From Ziziphus jujuba (lineage: Eukaryota; Streptophyta; Magnoliopsida; Rosales; Rhamnaceae): a stretch of DNA of 64,000 bases. Shown here piece by piece: positions 55,681 through 64,000 of the stretch. Below the pieces are notes generated by a model. It ran no database searches, was not told the DNA's origin, and was given only the letters and a program-made list of their open reading frames with translations. A program made the translations under genes and the position numbers. Location: the NCBI RefSeq assembly GCF_031755915.1, contig NC_083388.1, forward strand, positions 14,148,501-14,212,500, given 5' to 3'. Position 1 is the stretch's first letter. Every line of letters starts with the position of its first letter.

Positions 55681-56900
55681 TAGAAAACAATACATACCTT
55701 CGAGATAGTGGATCGGCAACCACTTCACATGCCTTCGGTTGAGCTTCCTTTGACCTTTAATGTGATTCAAAGATTCATGATCTGTATGAATCACATATTC
55801 TTTTGGCATTAAGTAATGCTGTCACGTTTCTAAAGCTCTCACCAAAATATACATTTTTTTATCATATGTCGGGTAGTTTAGTGCAACTCCATTCAATTTC
55901 TCACTAGAATAGGCTATGGGTCTTCCTTCTTGCATTAAGATAGCTCCAATACCTACACTTGAAGCATCACGCTTAATTTCAAAATTATTAGAAAATTTTG
56001 TCAAAACCAGTAAAGGTGCATTGCTTAATTTTTCTTTTAGCAAATTAAAAGATTTATCTTGTACTTCCCCCATTAAAGCCAACATTCTTCTTTACACCTT
56101 CGTCAAAAGTGTTGCAATGATGCTAAATTCTTGATAAATCTATAGCAAAAACTAGCCAAACCATGAAAGGTCCTCACTTGGGTAATGGAGGTGGGTTTCG
56201 GCTACTCTTGGATTGCTTTCACCTGGGTCGATCAACTTTAATCCCTGCAGCACTTACAACAAATCCTAGAAAAACTAACTCATCTTTACAAAAATAATAC
56301 TTTTTTTATGTTAGCAAACAGCCTTGCCTTCCTAAGAATGTTTAAAACTTGCCTAAGATGTCCTGCATGCTCATCTGAATGCCTACTATATACAAGAATA
56401 TGATCAAAATGAACAACCACAAATTTACCAATGAATGGGCGCATAACATGATTCATTAATCTCATGAAAGTACTAGATTTATTAGTTAAACAAAAAGGCA
56501 TTACTAATCACTCATACAAACCATAGTCTTAAATGTTGTTTTCCACTCAATACCCTCTTTCATTCTAATTTGATGATACCCACTCATAAAATCAATTTTA
56601 ATGAATATGCATGCACCATGTAATTCATCTAACATGTCATCTAACCTAGGAATTGGATGCCTATATTTAATGATAATATTATTTACAGCCCTACAATGTA
56701 CACACATGCACCATGAACCATCTTTTTTAGGAATTAATAAAATAGGAACAGCACATGAATTCATACTCTCATGAATATACCCTTTATCAATCAATTCACT
56801 TACCTGCCTTTGTAGCTCATTCGTCTCCCCGGGATGACTTTTATATGCAGGCCTATTTGGAATTGCAGCTCCTGACACAAAATCAATTTAATGTTCAATC
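55681..56900 (-). pseudogene. RT and RNase H pseudogene of element K
   Basis: Minus strand from about 56900. RT: SGAAIPNRPAYKSHPGETNE, LIPKKDGSWCMCVHCRAVNN, FIKIDFMSGYHQIRMKEG, MPFCLTNKSSTFMRLMNHVM. The catalytic motif is VVHFDHILVYS, with the second aspartate of F/Y-DD replaced by H. The connection domain is near 56160 (SITQVRTFHGLASFCYRF) and RNase H around 56085-55740 ([39 protein letters not shown]). Frame breaks lie at 56500 and 56285 and throughout RNase H. Confidence 0.87.
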
Positions 56901-57921
56901 CCTCAGATAGGTGGTAGACCTCTAGGAATTTCCTTTGGAAAGACATCATTAAATTCCTACAAAAGAGAAGAAATAGAACTTGGCAATTTAAGTCCTTTGG
57001 GATTGGCTTAATCATTTAAAAATACATCTTTATAAATCATGACCAGCAATGGTTTCTTACTCAACATGGCCTTATTAACATCCCAAAAAATAAGGTAGAA
57101 AATTTTCTTCTCTTTCCTTTCTTTTCCTTTCTCTCTCTCGAATATGGCTTTCTTTCCTTCGCTCTCGGGGTTTCCCACTATGCCTCTCAGTTTTCTCAAG
57201 TTTCTTCTCACTCTCGAGTTTTCCTTGGTTCTTCTACTTAATTTGGGTTCTAGAAATCTTACCTGGTTGGTCTTGCACAGCATTGCCCCCTTGAATTGGT
57301 ATTGTTGCTGTGGGTGCCATACTAGTCCTTTTTTTTAGCTTTTCGACCTCCCCCCTTTATTACATTTGAAGTTGATCTTTAAATACCTCCTTTGGAGTTA
57401 ATGGCTCTAAAAATAATGGAATTCTCTCTTCCATAATGTATGGAATCCTTATCAAACTGCCATGGCCTACCCAATAAAATATGACCTGCATGCATAAGAA
57501 CAACGTCACACAATACAACATCCACATATTTATCAATGCTGAATTTTACTTTGGCTTATTTGTTTAGTTTCATCTCTCCACTATCATTAAGCCATTGTAA
57601 TCTATATGGTTCTCGATGTTTATTGGTTGCCAAGCCTAATTTATCAACTACAAAATTACTAATTACATTTGCACAACTTCTACTATCAACTACCGTACTA
57701 CAAATGTTACCTTAAATTTCACATCGGGTGTGGAATATGTTCTCTCTTTGAATTTGGTTCTCATCATTGTACACGGTTAGAACCCTCCTTGCCACCAAAC
57801 TCAATTCAGCCCTAGATGATTTGAGTGTTTTGGATCCATCATGCCCTTCATCTCCAACTTCTTCATCTTCAAATTCGGGTTCACTTTCAGATTCTACCTC
57901 ACCATTACCTTTTAACACCAT
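56901..57921 (-). pseudogene. Protease and linker of element K
   Basis: Minus strand from 57921: an acidic spacer, ARRVLTVYNDENQIQRENIF, then a stop. The protease active site is near 57690 as VVDSRSCANVIS (DSG changed to DSR), with LQWLNDSGEMKLNK and HAGHILLGRPWQFDKDSI by 57440. The lysine-rich linker (57283-57010) is followed by FYLIFWDVNKAML and LPSSISSLL.EFNDVFP. The active-site change and stops make it dead. Confidence 0.85.
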
Positions 57922-59086
57922 GATTCTCCTATTCGGGCATTGGCTAGTGATGTGTCCTCACCCCTGGCACTTAAAACACAAAATATCATGAGTTCTAGAG
58001 ATTTAGGATCAAATTTACCTTCAGTCATTGGTGCTTGGACAGATTCAATTTTAGCCTCCTTTTTTGGCCTATTGGTGCTTTCATCACCTAGCTTCGGTTT
58101 TGGCTTGTTGTCATTTGTGGAATTGCTTCTCCAAACACTTGGATTTGACCTCCTACTGTTGGATACTCCTCCAAGCCGTGTACTTGTGCCCCTCCTCTTG
58201 AATTGATTCTCAAGTTTGATAGCCACATGCAACATCTCTTCCAATTCCACATATTGTAATTCCAATTGATTAGCTATCTCTCGATTCAACCCACCTAGAA
58301 ACCGTGCCATGGTTGCTTCTCTATCTGCATTCATGCTCAATCTCATCATGAGCATCTCCATGTCCTTGTAGTAACCCTCCACGTTCCTACTACCTTGTGA
58401 TAATGATTGGAGTTTTTGATGCAGCAACCAATGACTTGGTGCAAACCTCTTTTCATGGCTCCTTTCATTTGTCGCCAAGTAGTAATAAGTTCACCTCCAA
58501 CTATTCTTCAGGTACTTTACTCATTTTCCCACCATTGGAGTACATAATGATCAAATTCCATAGCTGCCATTTTTACCTTCTTAGTCTCCGAATAGTTATG
58601 ACAATCGACTATCATCACCATTCGCTGCTCCCACTCTATGTAAGCCTCCGGATCACCTTTTCCCATAAAAAGTGGTATGTTGACCTTAATATTTCCAAGA
58701 TCATCATCCTCATTCCTTGCTGTTCTCCCATGGATTGGCCTTCCTTGGTAAGCAAAAATATTATCTACTCCCTCTTCAAAATCATCTCCAAAGTTACCTT
58801 CCCTTAATTCTTTTCTAGGTCAACCACGACCTCCTAGACCTCGACCTCAGCCTCTATGTGCATCTAACTTTGGGTTCAGCCCACCTTGTGGTGTTTCTAA
58901 CCTATCCATCCTTTGATCTAGGTGATTAAAGTAAGCATTCATCCGCTGTAATTGCTCTATGACCGCCATCATGTCCATGTGCTTACCTCTACTCCCAAAA
59001 GCTTGGGAATCACCCTTGAATCCTATGGATTCCACTTCATTAATTCTTAATGGACCATCCACTCTCTTTATTCTTGAATCTTCCAT
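57922..59086 (-). pseudogene. Gag pseudogene of element K
   Basis: The start codon at 59086 gives MEDSRIKRVDGPLRINEVES, the family gag start with one change. The capsid follows (FMGKGDPEAYIEWEQRM, MAAMEFDHYVLQWW, TTWRQMKGAMK). A frameshift occurs at about 58450, after which a second frame continues LLHQKLQSLSQGSRNVEGYY to LENQFKRRGTSTRLGG and KPKPKLGDESTNRPKKEAK. The zinc-knuckle region (57990-57930) is frameshifted. Stops at about 58840 and 58530. Confidence 0.87.
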
Positions 59087-59430
59087 GTTAGTAAAAATAT
59101 TGGAAAAGTAAAATAAATCCTTACCAAATTCACTCCCTCACATATTTCACTCAAACAAGGTCTCAACACTGGTGTTTGCACATTAGTTTCGGCTTTTGTC
59201 CCTCTTTTAAGCTCACACACTCTTGCCTTTTTAAATTCAAGAATTAACTCAAAGTTCTAATTAAAACACACTTAAATAGAAATTAATCACAAGTGTACCT
59301 TAATGTAAACTTATCAATAAAACAGCAACTAAAGCAAACAAATACTGAGCGGAATGAAAATACCTATTCTCAGCTTTTCTAAGCAAACAAAAGGTTTCAA
59401 CAAGCAAATTTTGGGAATCAATTAAAAGGT
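59087..59430 (-). other. Leader of element K, left part
   Basis: Family leader blocks (cactccctcac, caaggtctcaacactggtg, cggcttt) without coding potential. Cut at 59430 (aaagg) by the end of the copia LTR. Confidence 0.8.
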
Positions 59431-59496
59431 TGTTAGAGTTTGGTATGGTTTTTAGGTTCACTTGGCCAAGAGTGTTGTACAAAAAGTTTTAGTCTT
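59431..59496 (-). repeat. Copia L 3' LTR, terminal piece
   Basis: The last ~66 bases of the copia LTR in reverse (tgttagagtttgg ... agtctt), matching 35335-35401. About 70 bases that the solo LTR has between this piece and the part at 60420 are missing. Confidence 0.8.
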
Positions 59497-60419
59497 GGTG
59501 TTCAAAGAGATCAAAGAGAATTCAATCTCATAAATAATTTTCTGTATAAAATTCAAGCTTGATTTCTCATTGAAAATAAGCCTTTAAATAGGCTTTGAAT
59601 GAACAAAATAAAACCCTAAAAGGATTAGGAAATTTCAACCAACATAGAATCCAATTACGAAATTGCCTAATTTCACACCCTTTCCTAATCTAATTTGGAT
59701 TAATTAATTCCCATATTTTATATTAGAAATTAATTAATTTAAAATGAAAATAATAAAATAATAACTTTCCTGAACTTATTTTTCTAGCAAATAAATAAAT
59801 AAAATCCAAAAAGTAATGGTAATTTCCTAAAACAAAAAGAAGAATAAAATTAGAAAACTAAAATACTAGCTTTTTGACTAAGTTCACTTTGACCAATCTT
59901 TAGCCAATTTGAGCTCCAAATCAACTTCAGTATGCTTTTTAGGATGCTGAACAAGCTTATTACAAAATCCCGCACGTTGCCCTTGCTTGGAAGAAAGAGA
60001 AAAAGCCAACTCAGTAAAATACAGTAAAGCCAACAAGCAATACAGCAATGTTCGACCAAATTTTGAAGCTGTCCATACAAGATGGTGTTACTTATGCCGT
60101 GACTTGTTTCCATTATCTCTTAGTGATATTTATTGAATCCATAAAGATTTAGAACCGTTTTTTGCTGCCCGACCTCGACAAATGCACCGAAACAGCTATT
60201 CGAGTTCGTATCGGCTTCCACCACTTGTTTGCCCAAAACAGATCTCGGATCTTCAGGTATGGACAAGTGGTCTTGAGAATGGATTAACCCTGGATAAAGG
60301 CATCAAATTTGTCCCTAAACCTCTTAGTTTGAGCCCTAGTGATCGGCCCGGTCTTCATCCGTATCGGGTCAGCAACCTAGTGGGTTATCTGTTGTGCGGG
60401 CATAGACAGATTCGCATCA
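59497..60419 (-). repeat. M: truncated chromovirus LTR inside the copia LTR
   Basis: Family LTR from gtgttcaaagagatc (interior) to cagattcgcatca (right terminus). The left ~0.2 kb including tgatacgaac is gone and no internal sequence is attached. It is therefore a solo LTR, or LTR remnant, whose left edge was deleted together with part of the copia LTR. Confidence 0.82.
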
Positions 60420-61324
60420 TTTGATATTGAGGTTTGTTAGGTTTTTAGTTTGGAAGGAAGAATAAGAAGATGAAGAAGAAGAGAAAATGCTAAAATAGGC
60501 CACACAAACTAGATAGCACAATGCATTTCTTCATTTCATTCATTTGTTGCATAATATAGATACAAAACTTATCTCACACATGTGAAGTGTGTGTGAGACC
60601 AAATAGAAGTCTTTTAAAATTCAAAAATTACACATTTCACACCAAAAATCTTATACAAAATGGTCAAATACCAGCTCACATGTGAGTATACAAATATGGC
60701 AAAGGTTGGTGAGAATTTGAATTCCAAAAACTGTCTCCTTCCAAATGCGGTAATGCTATTTTGACCTGATAAAAGACTGAGATATCTTCATCCAAATTGT
60801 TTGATTTTTTACATGTGGCATGCTAAAATATTGAGGATGAAATATAGAGAAGATAAGGTCCAAAGGAATTGGGTAAGGCCTTCAATTCTTCACAAACCCA
60901 TGGGCCCATAACTGTTGGAAATTTCAGCAATTATGCCAACTTGCAACCTGCATATCTTAGGCTTCCCAAGTCCTTTTTGATTCATTCTTTTTGCTGTATT
61001 TTCTTTTACATGTGTATTACAACAAAAACCATACCTGGTTCTAAAAACGCAGAATATTTAAGCCCCAACAATGGGCCTATGTTGCTGGAAACATAATTTC
61101 CAGCACAGCCATTTTACAAAACAAAATCAATACCCAGCGAAGAGACAATTCCTAAGCTAAATACAACAAAACATAAGCATTAAAAAGACATTAAATGGAA
61201 CATAAAACATAGAAATAAATATTGCTTCAATGCATTCAACATAATATTTGTTTTAAAAAAGAAAGAGGGTGCAAATCTTAGTGAACTTTGGCTTGCACAA
61301 GGTGGAAAGATTACCACCTTTTCA
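60420..61324 (-). repeat. Copia L 3' LTR, main part
   Basis: Reads on the minus strand from TGAAAAGGTGGTAATC (61324) towards 60420 and aligns with 34357 to about 35290. A GGAGGAG purine run lies just upstream at 61328-61334. A TATA-like tatatt near 60555 faces the minus strand. Confidence 0.85.
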
Positions 61325-64000
61325 ATACTCCTCCTTGGTAATCTTGCTAAAGACAATAAGGAGAGTCCTCAATGCCTCAAATTTGGTCTTTACAAGTGGC
61401 CTTTAAATACATCTGCAAGGTTCTCCTCCGAATTCACATATTCCAAAGAAACTTCTCCAAGATCTTCAAACTCCCTTAAGGAATGATATTTCACCGGAAT
61501 ATGTTTTGTTCTTCCATGTTGTACCAAGTTCTTGGCTTTTGAAATCGCTGAAGTGTTGTCATATTTGATGATGGTTGGAACTTCTTTAGTATGACCAAGA
61601 TCTCCCATCAACTTCCTTAACCATATACATTGGTTTGCACAAGTTGAGCAAGCAATGTATTCGGCTTCCGCGGTACTTTAAGCCATTGTGCTTTGCTTCT
61701 TTGCATTCCATGAGAAAGGACCACTCCCAAGTGAAAACAAGTAGCTTGAAGCACTCCTCATATCATCAATGCAGCCCACCCAATCACTATCTGAATAACC
61801 AACAAGCTTTTACTCGTCCTTTGCTTCATACCAAACTCCATAACCACTAGTGCTCTTGAGATACCTAAGAACTCTGTTGGCACCTCTAAAATGCGTTTGG
61901 GTGGGTGCTTGCATGTATCTTGAAAGCACACACACGGCATACATAATATATGGTCTAGATGAGCACACATGAAGGAAACTACCAATCAAGGATCGATAAA
62001 GAGTAGGATTTACCTTCGATGTGTCATCTTTTTTTTGGTACTTCTCTCCTTGGATCATTGGTTGATCATTGGATTGCATTCTTCAAGAGTAAACTTCTTC
62101 AAGAAATCTTTGACATACTTTTCTTGTGATATAAATATTCCTCTTTGGCATTGCATTACTTCCACACCAAGGAACTAATTCATGAGACCCAAGCTAGACA
62201 TCTCAAACTCCTCCTCAAGTTCATACCTTAGCTCATCCTCATTCCTTGGGTCCTCACAGGTGACCAATAAGTCATCCACATGCAAAGAGGCCACTACCAT
62301 GCTTCCTTCAATCCTCATATACAAGGTGGGCTCATTTTGGCTTCTCCTAAAGCCATGTCCAAGCAAGTAGCCATCAATCCTTCCATACCAAGCCCTAAGT
62401 GCTTGCTTGAGACCATATAAGGCTTTGTGAAGCTTATAAACCTTATCTTCATGCCCTTGAACCACATAGCCCTCGGGTTACTTCACATACACTTCTTCTT
62501 GCAAAATACCATTCAAGACTACTGATTTTACATCCAAGTGAAACACACTCCATTGCTTGGTGGCCGAAAAAGCAAGGATGAGTTTAATGGTTTCCATCCT
62601 TGCTACGGGTGCAAACGTCTCCCCATAATCAACTCCGGCTTGTTATGCATAACCTTTGACCACCAACCTTACCTTGTGTTTGCAAATGGTGCCATCCAGA
62701 TTGTATTTGGTTATAAAGATCTATTTGACACCAATTGCTTTCTTGTTTTTTGGTTTAGTGACTAAGGACTAAGTCTCATTTTTCTCAATCATCTCCATTT
62801 CCACATCCATTGCTTCCTTCCACTCTTTCTTCATCAAGGCCTCTTGAACACATGTAGGGTCACCAAGTGCAACGTTACACCTCTCTCCCTTCTAACACCA
62901 TCACCAACCTCCAAATCGGCTTCAATGGTTTCTTGGAGTAGATCATCATCCTCCTCATTGTCTTCATCATTTTCATCTTCATCATTATTGTTTTCAACAT
63001 TCCTTTCTTCATTTTCTTCTTCAAATCATGGCTCATCCTCATTCATTAATAGCTCCTCCCTACTCCAATCCCATTTTGCATTCTCATCAATCTTCACATC
63101 TCTAGTTACCACAAGCTTTTTGGTCTCTAGGTTATAGACCCTAAAACCTTTGGTAGCCTCACTATTTCCCAACAAGACACCAACATTTGCTTTCTTGTCA
63201 AGTTTATCTCTCATGTGTGAGTGAACATCGAGAAAGCACACACTACCAAATACTTTTACATTCTCCAAAGATGGTTTCTCTCCAAGCCACAACTCATAAG
63301 GTGTCTTGCCTTCAATGGATTTGGTGAAGCATTGGTTTTGAATGTAAGAACTAGTATAGATAGCCTCGGCCTAAAATTTATTTGTCATGCTCTTTTAATG
63401 TATCATACACCTAGCCATCTCCATCAATGTCATATTCTTCCTTCACACACACTATTTTTTGTGGTGTGTATGGTGTGGTAAATTGATGAATTGTACCACT
63501 TTCTTTGCAAAAATCTTCAAGAGCTAGGCTGGTATATTCACCACTGTTGTCGGTCCTCAAGCACTTCAAAGTGGACCTACTTTGATTTTCAACCAACTTC
63601 TTGAATTCCATAAATTTTTCTATAACTTGTGATTTATATATGAGAAAATAAACCCAACAAATCCTAGAATGGTCATCAATGAAGGTAAAAAAGTATCTAC
63701 AACCACTCAAGAAAGACACACTCATAGGACCACACACATCTAAATTAACAAGTTCTAACTTCTCCTTGGCCCTCCATGCACCATTTTTAGGAACTTGCAA
63801 CTAAGTGGACTTTCCAAGTTAAAAAACTTCACACATTTTTAACATCATCATTCAAAGACATATCATTCACCAAAGAATTTGTATTCTTCATTGCACCATA
63901 ACTAGAGTGACCAAGCCTTTTATGCCAAAGTTGAGAAATGGACTCAACTTTGCTTTTCAAAGCTTGTTCACTATCTAATAAATTCAACCTATAGCTTTTA
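61325..64000 (-). pseudogene. Copia pol of element L: integrase, RT, RNase H
   Basis: Minus strand from 64000. A GAG-pre-integrase region with LWHKRLGHSSYGAMKN at about 63940-63890 gives the histidines of the HHCC finger. Integrase core: LVNLDVCGPMSVSFLSGCRY, FIDDHSRICWVYFL, LRTDNSGEYTS (63790-63520). The integrase end at 63292-63026 reads NVKVFGSVCFLDVHSHMRDK. RT: KALYGLKQALRAWYGRIDGY and the catalytic region ASLHVDDLLVT (62465-62250). RNase H at 62079-61390: SLIGSFLHVCSSRPYIMYAV, SDSDWVGCIDDM, STAEAEYIACST, KYDNTSAISKAKN, GRTKHI. Stops at about 63440-63400, 62480 and 61680. Overall closest to Tork/Ivana-type copia; the lineage is uncertain. Confidence 0.88.

Larger units (their letters stand above)
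53415..59430 (-). mobile_element. Element K: full-domain chromovirus, decayed, open at the right
   Basis: Minus-strand element of the same family as 1 and F. The 3' LTR is 53415-54443, the purine tract 54444-54456 (minus), pol and gag 54457-59086, the leader 59087-59430. The leader is interrupted by copia element L, so K's primer site and 5' LTR must lie beyond 64000. It is the only copy here with RT, RNase H and integrase collinear on one strand, though stops and frameshifts run throughout. It serves as a reference for the deletions in D, E and F. Confidence 0.87.
59431..64000 (-). mobile_element. Element L: Ty1/copia retrotransposon, partial
   Basis: Minus-strand copia element inserted in the leader of K. 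The 3' LTR occupies 61324 down to 59431 and is split by a chromovirus LTR (M, 59497-60419). Pol runs from 61325 to the window edge. The outer LTR end (tgttagagtttggt, plus strand) abuts K sequence at 59430. The 5' LTR and gag lie outside. The LTR matches the solo LTR at 34357-35401. Confidence 0.87.

Noticed and set aside
62844..63137. Serine-rich open frame on the plus strand
   Set aside because: It is the antisense of the acidic copia integrase C-terminal region; the minus strand carries the homology.
1..64000. Host genes, tRNA or rRNA genes, CRISPR arrays, bacterial operons
   Set aside because: None seen. tRNA-like matches are only the short primer-binding sites, direct repeats are LTRs or subterminal repeats, and all protein similarities are to transposable elements.

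Overview
The window is plant repeat DNA and I find no host gene in it. The evidence is Ty3/gypsy chromovirus polyproteins, primer sites matching plant tRNA-iMet and tRNA-Asp, a Ty1/copia pol, a CACTA (En/Spm) terminus, strong A+T richness and no prokaryotic signals. It fits the intergenic or pericentromeric DNA of a flowering plant, probably a eudicot; the species cannot be told. Nearly every base belongs to LTR retrotransposons nested in one another. Most coding regions are broken; the intact ones are a 1082-codon mosaic frame at 27649-30897 and two identical 428-codon frames at 42337-43623 and 47579-48865.

Left half (1 to about 37660). The oldest layer is a decayed plus-strand Tekay-like chromovirus, 'element A', visible as protease, RT, RNase H and integrase pieces at 1-555, 10165-10478, 25504-26932, 33217-34356 and 35402-35650. 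Into A went: element 1 (556-10164, minus, TSD caaag), itself carrying an inverted 0.9 kb pol segment and an inserted piece (J) of the family seen at 40-52 kb; element B (10479-25503, plus, imperfect TSD ttagt/tttgt), which holds a solo LTR (12414-13546, TSD agaaa), a tandem minus-strand array C/D (14773-21416) and a collapsed element E (23067-25308); element F (26933-33216, minus, TSD agaag), complete and young; and a copia solo LTR (34357-35401). Elements 1, B, C, D, E, F, K and M belong to one chromovirus family: LTRs of about 0.85-1.14 kb that start TGATG and end TATCA on the element strand, an iMet primer site, a purine tract at the 3' LTR, and pol codons running into the 3' LTR.

Middle (37660-52913). 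Remnants of an Athila/Tat-like element ('I') surround element H, a tandem LTR-internal-LTR-internal-LTR array (40220-52445). Its LTRs are 1742 bp each, its period is exactly 5242 bp and its primer site matches tRNA-Asp. H has no RT, RNase H or integrase; its one long frame carries two zinc-knuckle-like motifs.

Right end (52914-64000). A CACTA terminus with subterminal repeats (52914-53414) is interrupted by element K (53415-59430 and beyond, minus), a decayed chromovirus with every pol domain. A copia element L (minus) sits in K's leader and runs off the window; its 3' LTR holds a truncated chromovirus LTR (M, 59497-60419).

The points of most interest are: (1) a non-autonomous chromovirus lineage (D, E, F) sharing one rearrangement that joins protease and linker directly to scraps of integrase and RT and then the integrase C-terminal domain, with an open frame kept in F; (2) the recently duplicated three-LTR array H; and (3) the depth of self-nesting.
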